Shown piece after piece: positions 26,534-35,426 of a DNA stretch of 48,580 nucleotides. A model generated the notes under the pieces. It did not search any database. It was not told the origin of the DNA and saw nothing but the letters and a program-made list of their open reading frames with translations. Origin of the DNA: Roseivirga sp. (GTDB lineage Bacteria > Bacteroidota > Bacteroidia > Cytophagales > Cyclobacteriaceae); assembly GCA_021404565.1 (NCBI GenBank), contig JAAWWF010000048.1, positions 1 through 48,580 of the forward strand. The letters are read 5' to 3'. Position numbers and translations under genes: made by a program. Positions within the stretch are counted from its first letter, which is position 1. Every line of letters starts with the position of its first letter.

Positions 26534-28255
26534 ATGAAACGTTTTATCACACTGGTGTTACTATGCACCATCATTTTACAAGGCATCGGACAAGGTCATG
26601 ATGCACTGAAAAGTTCACTCGAAAAATTCATCCCCAAGCAGCTCAACAAACACAAGGTCACCGGTATCAATGTGGCTGTTATGATTGATAATGAGCTGGT
26701 ACTCTCCAGCGGCTATGGTTATGCCGATAAGGAGAATGGTATTTCGGTTGATGAAGACACTCCATTTGCCATTGGTTCGGTCTCGAAAATCGTTACCGCC
26801 ACGGCCGTGCTTAAGCTTTACCATGAAGGCAAAATCGACATAGACAAACCCTATACAGATTATGTGCCCGAATTCTCAATGAAGAGACACTTTGAGGGAG
26901 ATCAACCCTTTACAGTGCGCCACCTACTGGCCCATTATGCCGGTTTGCCCAGGCTCAATGCGAAAGGCTTTCTGCTCAAAGAAGAAAAGCCACAATCCAG
27001 GATTCTGGATATATCGAAAGAGGGCTATCTTATTTCTGCTCCCGGTATTGTCAATCAATATTCAGATTGGGGTACAGATTTACTCGGTTTTCTGGTAGAA
27101 AAGGTATCTGGACAGACCATACAGGGCTATGTAAAAAAGGAACTATTCGCGCCATTGGGCATGACTCAAAGTGGATATGGCAAGCTGACAACTAAATCAT
27201 ATGTCAGAGGCATAGCCACCCCTACATACGAATACAGTTTTGCCGGGTCAGACGGTGTTCAGTCCACAGCCAAAGATCTGGTCCGACTTGGTCAGATGTA
27301 CTTAAACCAGGGTATTAACAAAGGCATTCAGTTCTTATCATCCTCCATTGCCAAAGAGGCATTTACACCACAGTTTTTAGACGCACCTCTCAACTTCGGC
27401 AAAAATGATGGCTTGATGTGGGATATCCGCCAGTTCAGCCGGTATACCCGCATATCCAAGGGAGGCATTCACGAGCCCTTTTATACCATGCTCTATGTAA
27501 TTCCTGAATACAATATGACCATGGCAGTCTGCAGCAATTCCAATTCAAATTCAGCCATTCACAGGGCCATTTATTCCAAAGTAATCGACTACCTGAAAAA
27601 AGTCAAAGAAGGTAGCCCCATAGGCCTCTCCGTACCTGACCTGAAACCCGTGGAATTGACAGATGCCCAGCTTTCGAAGCTGGAGGGGCTATACAGCACC
27701 AATGAAGGCATGGTGAATATGGTAAAGAGTGGAGACAAGCTAAAAGTGACTTTTGCAGCCAACGGAAAAACGCTTGTGGCAAAGCCTTACTCCAACAATA
27801 CCCTGAGGCTCAAATTCAAACTCCTTGGCCTTATTCCCATTCACGTCATGGACATCTTTATCGAACCAGTAAACGGAGAAATGGTGGTAGGCGAGCAATA
27901 CTCAAATGGTCGCAGGTCTCTGGGAGGAGTAAAAATGGAGAAGAAAAGAATACCAGAGAACTGGAAACTGGCAGTAGGCACCTACAAGGTGAGCCGTGCA
28001 CCTCAAGACGAATATCAAAGCATTGAGGAGATTGAACTGAAGCTGAACAAATATGGTGTCCTGCAGATTTCAGGGCAGGTATTGTATCCACGTGAGTTCC
28101 CGATCCAGCTGCCTATCAACCCTATTTCAGGTTCAGAGGCTATTATTCCGGGTTATTCCTTCGATTTCTTTGCAGGTGAGACGGTAGAGCTTCTTGAAAA
28201 AAACGGGCAAAGAACAATCAAAATGTCTGGTTATGAATTCAGGAAAGTAGATTAG
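26534..28255 (+). CDS. Beta-lactamase-family serine hydrolase, secreted
   Basis: This 573-residue protein has a signal peptide (about 1-20, GIGQG) and a class C beta-lactamase/penicillin-binding-protein-like domain (PF00144 type). Motifs are SVSK (Ser82, Lys85), YSD (Tyr176 in NQYSDWG) and KGG (309-311, ISKGGIHEPF). The C-terminal 200 residues form beta-rich lipocalin-like segments (LSKLEGLYSTNEG; NWKLAVGTYKVS). Family members are esterases, D-amino peptidases or carboxypeptidases; true beta-lactamase activity is unlikely from the length and extra domains. It lies 155 bp after the M14 gene in the same direction and may be read with it. Confidence 0.88.
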   Translation: MKRFITLVLLCTIILQGIGQGHDALKSSLEKFIPKQLNKHKVTGINVAVMIDNELVLSSGYGYADKENGISVDEDTPFAIGSVSKIVTATAVLKLYHEGKIDIDKPYTDYVPEFSMKRHFEGDQPFTVRHLLAHYAGLPRLNAKGFLLKEEKPQSRILDISKEGYLISAPGIVNQYSDWGTDLLGFLVEKVSGQTIQGYVKKELFAPLGMTQSGYGKLTTKSYVRGIATPTYEYSFAGSDGVQSTAKDLVRLGQMYLNQGINKGIQFLSSSIAKEAFTPQFLDAPLNFGKNDGLMWDIRQFSRYTRISKGGIHEPFYTMLYVIPEYNMTMAVCSNSNSNSAIHRAIYSKVIDYLKKVKEGSPIGLSVPDLKPVELTDAQLSKLEGLYSTNEGMVNMVKSGDKLKVTFAANGKTLVAKPYSNNTLRLKFKLLGLIPIHVMDIFIEPVNGEMVVGEQYSNGRRSLGGVKMEKKRIPENWKLAVGTYKVSRAPQDEYQSIEEIELKLNKYGVLQISGQVLYPREFPIQLPINPISGSEAIIPGYSFDFFAGETVELLEKNGQRTIKMSGYEFRKVD

Positions 28256-28339
28256 GTTTATCAGTTCTCCTCACAAGGCGTTGCAGGTGTATATCAATCG
28301 TATTCCTTGTCATAGTGCGGCAAAACTGTGGTGACAATC

Positions 28340-28381
28340 CTCGCTCAGCGTTACCCTAAAAGAACTCTGAGCGAGCTTTCT
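28340..28381 (+). terminator. Terminator after the serine hydrolase gene
   Basis: CTCGCTCAG (28340-28348) pairs perfectly with CTGAGCGAG (28367-28375) around an 18-base loop, followed by ctttcttt. It lies 85 bp after the stop. Confidence 0.6.
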
Positions 28382-28482
28382 TTATGACAGAAAGGTATTT
28401 CAATCACCCTCTGTTAAAATTTCTCATCTTCAAAAGCAACCCTCCCTCTCCCCTGGCAGTCGTTTGATTATAAAAGAATTTT

Positions 28483-29346
28483 ATGATCAAGGTAGCCCAG
28501 TCGTACAAAAGCTTTCAGCTTTTTAAAAAACAAGATTCAGTAAAGGCTGAGGAAAATGCAGTTTCTCCTTTATTCTTTCAGGCAAAGTTTAAATACAGCC
28601 TCTGTGTTATCATAACAACGCTCAATTACACCCTGACCTATGATCTGTTTCGCTTTGATGCGGCACACATTTACTTCTTTCTGAATGATCTTCTACTCAC
28701 CATTGTGATCATTCATTTCATGATTTTCTGTATCAAAACACTTGAGAGATTTCTACCCTGGGATGATAACCCCAATAAAAGACTCATCGTACAGCTAGCC
28801 ACTATTACCCCGATAGTTACGCTTTTCACACTTATGGTCAACGAGCTATCCGAGGCAATTCTCTATACCGGCCGACTAGACGCAGTGTTCTATTCATTCG
28901 ATATGCTGGTAGCCTTTGTTTTGATTCTGATGGTCCAGTTCATCTACATAGCCCTGCATTTTATCCAACACAGGGCAGAACAGGTAGCTCCCGCCACACC
29001 CTCTCCAAGTCAAATCAAAGTGACTCAGGGCACAACTATTAAACTGGTTAAGGAAAAGGAGATTTTGGCAGCATTCGTTTCCTCCAACATCACCTACATC
29101 CTTGACAAGAACTGCAAGCAATTTCTGTGTAACGAACCCCTCAAAGAGCTGGAAGAGAAACTCTCAACCAGGTTTTTCAGAGCCAACCGGCAGTTTATAA
29201 TCTCCAGAGAATATGTACTCGGCTACAAGAGCCTGGAGTTTGGCAAAGTAGAAGTTCAACTGGTATGTGACAATCGGCTTACTCCTGACCATATTATCAT
29301 CAGCAGAAAGAAGGCTGCGATGTTCAGAAAGTGGGTTAAGAGCTAA
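28483..29346 (+). CDS. LytTR-family regulator with four membrane helices
   Basis: This 287-residue protein has four predicted membrane helices (about 36-56, 63-84, 100-121 and 138-162). A C-terminal LytTR DNA-binding domain follows (about 180-285), with FFRANRQFIISREYV at 231-245 and the preceding KLVKEKEILAAFVSSNITYIL. It has no kinase or receiver domain, so it may be a one-component membrane regulator of the Bacteroidota type. A target is not visible. The neighbouring Crp/Fnr gene, 66 bp downstream, could be co-transcribed. Confidence 0.85.
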   Translation: MIKVAQSYKSFQLFKKQDSVKAEENAVSPLFFQAKFKYSLCVIITTLNYTLTYDLFRFDAAHIYFFLNDLLLTIVIIHFMIFCIKTLERFLPWDDNPNKRLIVQLATITPIVTLFTLMVNELSEAILYTGRLDAVFYSFDMLVAFVLILMVQFIYIALHFIQHRAEQVAPATPSPSQIKVTQGTTIKLVKEKEILAAFVSSNITYILDKNCKQFLCNEPLKELEEKLSTRFFRANRQFIISREYVLGYKSLEFGKVEVQLVCDNRLTPDHIIISRKKAAMFRKWVKS

Positions 29347-29412
29347 GAAGGTCGGCCATATTCAACCCATTTCTCCAAAAAACTACGATATTCATATCCT
29401 TTACCAAAAGAT

Positions 29413-30006
29413 ATGATTCCAAACCAGGCAAGCTATACCGAGCTATTCAAAAGCACGCTTCAACACTACGCACCTGTCTCTCAGGCGTCATTGGAAAAAC
29501 TACTCGCCATTGCCCGTTTTCGGAGCATCCCTAAAGACCAGTTCCTGCTGCATGCAGGCGAGGTAGCTTCAAGAATGTATTTCGTATGTGAGGGGATTCT
29601 CGTATCGCAGTATTTGAGAAGCGATGGCAGCGCCCATATCAAAAACTTCTTTATCAAAGGCAACTTTGCAGCATCCACGGTCTCCTGCTTGCAGCAATCC
29701 CCGTCAGATTTCAGTATTCAATGTGTGGAGGAGTCGGTGATACTCGATATGAGCTATCATGACTATAAGGAGCTCATCTTTCGGTACGATGACCTGAAAC
29801 TTCTCTACATCAACCATCTTGAGCAAAGCTGGATCATTAAAAATGAAAAAAGGCAGATTGCCTTTGCCACGCAAACTGCCAGTGAGCGCTACCGTACCTT
29901 TCTTAACCAGAACCCCGATCTGGAAACAAGAGTCCCTCAACATCAGATCGCCTCTTATCTGGGCATTACTCCTACCCAGCTCAGCAGGATCAGAAAAGAA
30001 CTTTAA
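29413..30006 (+). CDS. Crp/Fnr-family transcriptional regulator
   Basis: This 197-residue protein has an N-terminal cyclic-nucleotide-binding-like beta barrel (about 20-115, FLLHAGEVASRMYFVCEGIL). A dimerisation helix and a C-terminal winged HTH follow, with the Bacteroidota form VPQHQIASYLGITPTQLSRIRKEL. There is no Cys cluster for an iron-sulfur centre. It precedes transporter, acetyltransferase and nitroreductase genes on the same strand, and may control them. Confidence 0.92.
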   Translation: MIPNQASYTELFKSTLQHYAPVSQASLEKLLAIARFRSIPKDQFLLHAGEVASRMYFVCEGILVSQYLRSDGSAHIKNFFIKGNFAASTVSCLQQSPSDFSIQCVEESVILDMSYHDYKELIFRYDDLKLLYINHLEQSWIIKNEKRQIAFATQTASERYRTFLNQNPDLETRVPQHQIASYLGITPTQLSRIRKEL

Positions 30007-30069
30007 AAAAATTCCCCGCCATCAACATATGTAAATGCGGAGTGCCCTCCCCCGCTCTACTTTTGGGCT

Positions 30070-30519
30070 ATGAATCAGATATCAGTGATTTTCCTGGCCT
30101 TTTTAGGTGGTGTATTTTTAGCCATACAGGGCGGCTACAATGCCCAACTGGGAGTACTGCTAAAGAACCCTTTAATGGCCAGCCTGGTGGCCTTCTTTTG
30201 CAGCTCGGTATATGCTGCCATACTGTTGGCAGCAAGTTTTCAGCCACTCCCTGCTATGCAACAAGTAAAAGCTGTTCCCACCCACCTCTGGTTTACCGGA
30301 GCATTATTTAGTGTGGTAGGAGTCAGTCTCTACTACTATACCATACCCAAGCTGGGCATTTCCTCCATGATATCACTAGGGCTCTTTGGTCAGCTCCTCT
30401 TTTCAGTAGTGGCAGGTCATTTCGGGTGGTTTGGTTTAGCCGCTGAACCCGTAGACCTGAAACGCTTGTTAGGAATAGCGGCCATGGTAGCAGGAATTCT
30501 ATTAATCAAGAGTAAATAA
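30070..30519 (+). CDS. DMT-type transporter, YdcZ/DUF606 family
   Basis: This 149-residue protein has about five membrane helices and matches the short YdcZ (DUF606) transporters: FLGGVFLAIQGGYNAQLGVLL at the start, FTGALFSVVGVSLYYYTIPKLG, and SLGLFGQLLFSVVAGHFGWFG near the end. It probably works as a dimer. The substrate is unknown. The next gene starts 6 bp after its stop, so the two are an operon. Confidence 0.88.
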   Translation: MNQISVIFLAFLGGVFLAIQGGYNAQLGVLLKNPLMASLVAFFCSSVYAAILLAASFQPLPAMQQVKAVPTHLWFTGALFSVVGVSLYYYTIPKLGISSMISLGLFGQLLFSVVAGHFGWFGLAAEPVDLKRLLGIAAMVAGILLIKSK

Positions 30520-30525
30520 GAAATC

Positions 30526-31251
30526 ATGAACCCCATACGATCAAACATCAACAATCTCATTTCCCTATGGCAGAGTGCCGACAAAAGTCAGAGTAGCCAC
30601 CATAAAGGGGAAGCCTTTTCTGTTCAGACCGCTATCAATTCAGAATGGCCCAATAAGCTTTGGTTCACCGGAAGTATTGATGAGCAAATCATCCATTCAG
30701 CCAAAGACTTTATCCAATCAAGTCTGGTACAGCTTTCGGTTCCCCATTGGCATACTGAAGACAATGATACCCGGCAATTATTCGCTACAGCAGGCTTTGA
30801 AGTAGCATTTGAGCAAACCGGCATGTCACTGGCCCTGAACGGTAGTTATAAAACCGACTCCGCACTGAATATAAGCAAGGTAAGCGATCAGGCCTCCGCC
30901 AGACTATGGTCCTCCCTCTTTGAACAAGCCTTCGGGTATCACCTCGATAGCCATTTGTTGTTGCCACAGCAGCAAACCGATCTGTTAGTGGCTCATTATC
31001 AGGGAGCACCTGTGGGCACAGGAATCATTCACTACAGCGATGTTCATATTGCCGGCATCCATGCCATGGGTATTATTCCTTCCATGCGCAGAAAGGGCTT
31101 TGCAGAAGAAATGATGCACGATATGCTGAACAGAGCCAGCGAGAAAAATGCCAGTCATGCCACCCTGCAAGCCTCAACCATGGGCAAGGGACTCTACCTG
31201 AAGATGGGCTTTCAGGAAGATTTTCTGCAAACCAATTACCAGCTCAAATAA
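30526..31251 (+). CDS. GNAT-family N-acetyltransferase
   Basis: This 241-residue protein has a degenerate N-terminal half and a C-terminal GNAT core (about 130-238). The acetyl-CoA loop is IIPSMRRKGFAEEMM, preceded by APVGTGIIHYSDVHIAGIHAMG and ending in GKGLYLKMGFQED. The substrate is not predictable. It lies in tight operon with the YdcZ-type transporter upstream, with the nitroreductase 33 bp downstream. Confidence 0.87.
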   Translation: MNPIRSNINNLISLWQSADKSQSSHHKGEAFSVQTAINSEWPNKLWFTGSIDEQIIHSAKDFIQSSLVQLSVPHWHTEDNDTRQLFATAGFEVAFEQTGMSLALNGSYKTDSALNISKVSDQASARLWSSLFEQAFGYHLDSHLLLPQQQTDLLVAHYQGAPVGTGIIHYSDVHIAGIHAMGIIPSMRRKGFAEEMMHDMLNRASEKNASHATLQASTMGKGLYLKMGFQEDFLQTNYQLK

Positions 31252-31284
31252 TCAGAAAAACCTAATCATTAATCCCATTATATT

Positions 31285-31914
31285 ATGAAACTCCTCGAAG
31301 GTCTTAACTGGCGTTATGCCACCAAAAAATTCGATTCGGATAGAAAAATCAGCGAAGGCAAACTCCTGCAGATCAAAGAAGCCATTCGTCTTACCCCAAC
31401 ATCATACGGTTTACAACTCTTCAAAGTGCTGATCATTGAAGACCCTGACCTGAGGAAAAAACTCAGAATCGCTTCCTATGATCAGAGTCAGATTACCGAT
31501 GCTTCACACCTCGTGGTATTTTGCAATTATTTAGTCGTAGACGATAAAGTAGTCGATGACTATATGGCTCTAAAAGCCAGATCAGAAGAGAAGAATATTG
31601 ATGACTTTAAGGGTTATGCTGACTTTATTAAGCAGGATTTTTCCAACCGCACCGAAGAAGAAAAAAGCATCTATACAGCCAAACAAACCTACCTGGCACT
31701 CTCAAGCCTTCTTAACGCCTGTGCGGAGTTAAAAGTGGATGCTTGCCCAATGGAGGGATTTGAACCGGAGAAATACAACGAGACTCTAGGGCTCTCAGAG
31801 AGAGGTCTGAATGCCGCGGTGATCACCACCATAGGGTATAGATCTGCTGAAGATCGGTCTCAGTACGCTAAAAAAGTAAGGAAACCTGAGGGGGATATTT
31901 TTGAATTGATTTGA
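31285..31914 (+). CDS. NAD(P)H-dependent nitroreductase-family oxidoreductase
   Basis: This 209-residue flavoprotein is of the NfsB type: LNWRYATKKFDSDRKI at the N-terminus (FMN phosphate contacts), RLTPTSYGLQLFKVLII, and a C-terminal FMN-binding stretch (CPMEGFEPEKYNETLGL). It reduces nitroaromatics or quinones with NAD(P)H, using FMN, in the cytosol as a dimer. In Bacteroidota, similar genes often sit next to Crp/Fnr regulators, as here. Confidence 0.92.
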   Translation: MKLLEGLNWRYATKKFDSDRKISEGKLLQIKEAIRLTPTSYGLQLFKVLIIEDPDLRKKLRIASYDQSQITDASHLVVFCNYLVVDDKVVDDYMALKARSEEKNIDDFKGYADFIKQDFSNRTEEEKSIYTAKQTYLALSSLLNACAELKVDACPMEGFEPEKYNETLGLSERGLNAAVITTIGYRSAEDRSQYAKKVRKPEGDIFELI

Positions 31915-31980
31915 TCTGCACCTTAGCCGAGGCACTCTTTTATCCAAAGTTTGGTTGCTATATTGGTTAACATAATTGCT

Positions 31981-32505
31981 ATGGACAACTCAACCTATAC
32001 CATCCGTGAAGCACGTGCTACTGAATTCGAAGCCATTGGCCAGCTTATGGTAGACGTTTATTCTCAATTGGAAGGCTTCCCCACCCCTCAGGACCAACCC
32101 GAGTACTACGAAAGGCTGAAAAACATTGGCACCTTCATCCAAAAACCCAAGGTAAAGCTCCTTGCGGCTATGGCTTCTACAGGAGAGATTGGTGGTGCGG
32201 TCGTGTACTTTGGAGAAATGGTCAATTATGGCTCCGGAGGCATAGCCACGCAGGAAGAAAATACCGCGGCATTCAGACTTCTGGCAGTCGCGAAATCAGC
32301 GCGAGGGCAAAGCCTGGGAAAGCGATTATCTCTGGCCTGCATCGAACTTGCCAGAGAACAAGGACTCGGGCAAATGATCATTCATACTACCCATGCCATG
32401 CAGCCTGCCTGGAAGATGTACGAAAAAATGGGTTTTCACCGGTCAGAGGATCTCGACTTCCTGATGCAGGGTTTTCCGGTAGTGGGCTTTAGGCTTGTAC
32501 TTTGA
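31981..32505 (+). CDS. GNAT-family N-acetyltransferase
   Basis: This 174-residue protein runs from the ATG at 31981; the longer frame uses a TTG at 31951 and adds an unlikely hydrophobic lead. It has the full GNAT fold: YTIREARATEFEAIGQLM at the start, LLAVAKSARGQSLGKRL as the acetyl-CoA loop, and MIIHTTHAMQPAWKMYEKMGF near the end. The substrate is unknown; it lies 66 bp after the nitroreductase gene. Confidence 0.88.
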   Translation: MDNSTYTIREARATEFEAIGQLMVDVYSQLEGFPTPQDQPEYYERLKNIGTFIQKPKVKLLAAMASTGEIGGAVVYFGEMVNYGSGGIATQEENTAAFRLLAVAKSARGQSLGKRLSLACIELAREQGLGQMIIHTTHAMQPAWKMYEKMGFHRSEDLDFLMQGFPVVGFRLVL

Positions 32506-32529
32506 TTTAACTCTTACCTCTTACCTAAG

Positions 32530-32799
32530 TCAAACTGAATACCCACCAATCCTCGACTCAGAAAACAGGTCATATACCGCAATCAAGGATTCTTGCTCCA
32601 CAGAATCTCCCCATGCACTGATTTTCAACTCCCTGATATGCTGTCGACTCTCGGCATAGACCGGTCGGTAGTTCTGAGCCACATCGTCCCATACTATCAG
32701 CATATACTCAAAACCAATCTTACTCTCACGCCCTTTTTCAAGCCATGTTTCAAAGAGGTCTTCTTCCAATGATTTGGGGTAGTCTGGGCCATCGAACAT
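32530..32799 (-). CDS. Small acidic protein, unknown
   Basis: This 89-residue soluble, acidic protein (MFDGPDYPKSLEEDLFETWL, then FEYMLIVWDDVAQNYRPVY) has no signal peptide or recognised domain. It is the only - strand gene in this part and converges on the GNAT gene, 24 bp away. No competing + strand frame covers it, which supports a real gene. Confidence 0.55.
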   Translation of the reverse strand: MFDGPDYPKSLEEDLFETWLEKGRESKIGFEYMLIVWDDVAQNYRPVYAESRQHIRELKISAWGDSVEQESLIAVYDLFSESRIGGYSV

Positions 32800-32964
32800 G
32801 GCAGTAAATATAAATAATAACCTGTGCCCATTAACGCTTTAAAGAGAGTATCTACTTAACCTCACAGGCTCTTTAACCTATTCTTTAAATGAGGCATTTC
32901 TGCCCTCAAATGAGCCGTTCCTCTATACGAACTTTGAAGTATCATTAATCAAAAAATCATTATT

Positions 32965-33267
32965 ATGAATTACAAATCAAATCTTCAAATCGGCACAATT
33001 TATACTTCAAGTGCCACCGAAATCCTTACAGGTCAGTTGGTTGTTACTCAAGATGGAGGGAGAGGAACACTTTCCATCATTGGTCTGGATGAAAATGACA
33101 ACGAGACTATTCTGGGGTGTGCATCGATACATGCTTATAATGCCAGCGATGCTCACGTACCTTGCAATACAGTATCCGTACTGTCTCATGCAGGGAACAG
33201 ATACAAGTTCGTACTTGACCAGACAAACCCTACTGTAGCAGCTTATGCTTACTTTGACCATATCTAA
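32965..33267 (+). CDS. Small beta-rich protein, unknown
   Basis: This 100-residue protein of unrecognised family (MNYKSNLQIGTIYTSSATEI, with LTGQLVVTQDGGRGTLSIIG) has alternating hydrophobic and polar residues suggesting a beta sandwich. It lacks a signal peptide and has two Cys (about 51 and 68). It lies 429 bp upstream of the heme lipoprotein gene and is followed by its own hairpin, so it is probably a single-gene transcript. Confidence 0.55.
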   Translation: MNYKSNLQIGTIYTSSATEILTGQLVVTQDGGRGTLSIIGLDENDNETILGCASIHAYNASDAHVPCNTVSVLSHAGNRYKFVLDQTNPTVAAYAYFDHI

Positions 33268-33269
33268 AG

Positions 33270-33317
33270 GCGGATAACCCTGAGCCACAGAACAAATCCT
33301 GTGGCTCTATTTCCGCC
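33270..33317 (+). terminator. Hairpin with inner and outer stems after the 32965 gene
   Basis: The inner stem is GAGCCACAG (33282-33290) with CTGTGGCTC (33299-33307). The outer stem is GGCGGA (33270-33275) with TCCGCC (33312-33317). It starts 2 bp after the stop. There is no T-tract, but the position fits a terminator. Confidence 0.6.
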
Positions 33318-33695
33318 TCACTAAAAAACCTTCAACTTTCCTGCCTTTTCAAAGCCTATGCTATGTATGAACCAAGAGACTCTCTTCTCATTTCATTCCT
33401 CCTCAATGCACTCCACAGGCTTAATCATCAAGTATAATGAATAATTTTAGTATAAATTTATCTTGCTATTTTCTCTTTTTACAAATAAATTAATTTACAT
33501 TCTAAAGTAATACATTAAATACCAATATATTTTTTCACCTTACTTGGATAATATTCCCAAGCTCATAGATCAGCCCTGCGGTTTTTGAATTTCCCGAAAG
33601 GCACATACTAGTTCAGTTAGCTGACTAAGTTCTGATGATTTCCATTAGGACCATTTTTTAAATAGAAAACAGAATACACACCATAATCAATAGCT
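33318..33695. other. AT-rich intergenic region before the lod locus
   Basis: No gene is visible. 33420-33540 is strikingly AT-rich compared with its surroundings. It presumably carries the promoter of the heme lipoprotein/lodAB genes, but I could not assign a -7/-33 pair. Confidence 0.45.
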
Positions 33696-35414
33696 ATGAA
33701 ATCAAGAACACTTATAGCGGGGACAACCCTCCTGCTAATTCTTTTGACGGCTTGTACCACCAAGAAGAATCTATCGCTCGATGAGGAGGTAGAAGAATCC
33801 ACTGGAATCTCTATTAGCCCTGATGTACCCACCACGCTACCGGGAGGGGGAGACAACACCTCCCTATCTCAGGCCGCTGAATTTGCCTGGAATCAATTTA
33901 TTGCACTCAACTGGCCGGCCGTAGCACAAACCGGAGCGAAAGGGACCAGAGACACTCCTAATCCAAATTCCAAATTCGGTGATCAAAGTGGTCCTCTGGT
34001 CTGGCACACTTTCAGGTCAAAAGTAGAGCTGTATCCCTGGACCACTCATTTGCCCCCTGGCACTACCATTCAGGACCAGGCCCTCGTATTCAATTACGAT
34101 GCATCACCCGAATACTTTTACCAAAGTACGGTGCCTCCCTGCAATGGAAGTCCGGGAGCTCCCGTGGCTTATGTTAACCTGGACGAAATTTCTCAAATAG
34201 GTCTCAACTTTATGTTCAATGGCTTTGAGGGCAATTCCGGATTTCCCGCCTCTAACGCTTCGGATCCTAGTCTGATCAGATTTCTGGCTAAGAGCAACAG
34301 AACTTACTCCGACTACATCAATAACAAAGGCTATTTCAATCATGGTAGCAATGGCAAAGATGTCGGCTATTTCCAGGCCGTTACTAATTTCACAAATGCC
34401 ATTGCCTCCAACGTTGCTGCAGATACAAGTCAGGTAGTCAACTTTCCTGTAGGTACCATTATGGTCAAATCGGGCTGGAGGCTCCTCTCCAATGCAGAAG
34501 TAGCCAGCGGTGATTTCCACACAACTACCGTGAGGTATTATGAAAGAAAAAATGACCAACCCTGCTATTATCAGCAGGATGCGGTTTGGGGCATGGTTGC
34601 ACTGCATATTGTCCAAAAAACTCCCGGTGCTCCCTCCTTCACCTTTGCTACATTCGAATATGAGAATAACATCAAGAGCTACGATGGACAGGCGGTTGAA
34701 GGGCCTGCCGGTCAGATGAATATTCCACCAGGCGGTCTCGGAGGCAACCCAATCAACCCACCCGTATCTCATACCGATACACCTCAACAAACAACAACAA
34801 CCGCCAACGGCAGCTTTGCACAACCCGCCAATAACCCCAGGTTATTTTTCAAAAATTCCGTAGCCGGCCTGCCACAAGCCCCGGGAGGAAATGGAGGAAT
34901 TAATGTGAATTATCGTAGAAACCAGATCCCCCAGGCAATCATCAATGTAAACCAGCAGGCACAAAGCCTCATAAATACTTACAATACAAACAACAATATT
35001 CAGAATTCACCCTGGGCCAACTACAAGCTGGTAAACATACAATTTCAGCCCTTCGATAAAAGTGAAATCAATGACAGTAACCCCAACAGGTTAACCTCTA
35101 CATATCGCCAGGCCAACATTATGGTAGAGACGAATTATACCCTGCAGGAATTTTCAGGCAGACAAACGAGTGACGGACAGACTTCAGACTACACTACTGA
35201 AGGTCAACCTGTTAAAAACATACACCAGCTTAACCTTGGCAGAAATGCCTACAACACTTTCAATATGGGAGGATGCATGGGCTGCCATGGCAATGCCCAG
35301 TTGGGAGGAAGCGACTTCAGTTTCACCCTCTTGGAAGGCCCCGTAATTGAGCCGGAGGCTCCCACTTTCACAGAAGAACAAATCGCAGCGCTTAGAAAAA
35401 AATACAAGTTTTAA
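33696..35414 (+). CDS. Heme c-binding lipoprotein of the lod locus
   Basis: This 572-residue lipoprotein has lipobox LLTAC with the acylated Cys at 20. It has one c-type heme site, CMGCH (Cys527, Cys530, His531), close to the C-terminus. Conserved stretches (EFAWNQFIALNWP; VWGMVALHIVQKT; FTFATFEYENN) resemble a widespread, poorly described group of heme-containing periplasmic proteins. The gene ends 12 bp before lodA, so the two are one operon. I infer that it accepts electrons from, or processes products with, the quinoprotein oxidase; direct evidence is lacking. Confidence 0.82.
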   Translation: MKSRTLIAGTTLLLILLTACTTKKNLSLDEEVEESTGISISPDVPTTLPGGGDNTSLSQAAEFAWNQFIALNWPAVAQTGAKGTRDTPNPNSKFGDQSGPLVWHTFRSKVELYPWTTHLPPGTTIQDQALVFNYDASPEYFYQSTVPPCNGSPGAPVAYVNLDEISQIGLNFMFNGFEGNSGFPASNASDPSLIRFLAKSNRTYSDYINNKGYFNHGSNGKDVGYFQAVTNFTNAIASNVAADTSQVVNFPVGTIMVKSGWRLLSNAEVASGDFHTTTVRYYERKNDQPCYYQQDAVWGMVALHIVQKTPGAPSFTFATFEYENNIKSYDGQAVEGPAGQMNIPPGGLGGNPINPPVSHTDTPQQTTTTANGSFAQPANNPRLFFKNSVAGLPQAPGGNGGINVNYRRNQIPQAIINVNQQAQSLINTYNTNNNIQNSPWANYKLVNIQFQPFDKSEINDSNPNRLTSTYRQANIMVETNYTLQEFSGRQTSDGQTSDYTTEGQPVKNIHQLNLGRNAYNTFNMGGCMGCHGNAQLGGSDFSFTLLEGPVIEPEAPTFTEEQIAALRKKYKF

Positions 35415-35426
35415 TCAAACCAGATC

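Noticed and set aside
30058-30065. TACTTTTG resembling a -7 promoter box before the YdcZ-type gene
   Set aside because: It is only 4 bp from the ATG, so transcription would start inside the gene, and there is no -33 partner.
34104-34823. 239-codon open frame on the minus strand inside the heme lipoprotein gene
   Set aside because: It is antisense to a well-supported gene with lipobox and heme motif, and has no recognisable domain.
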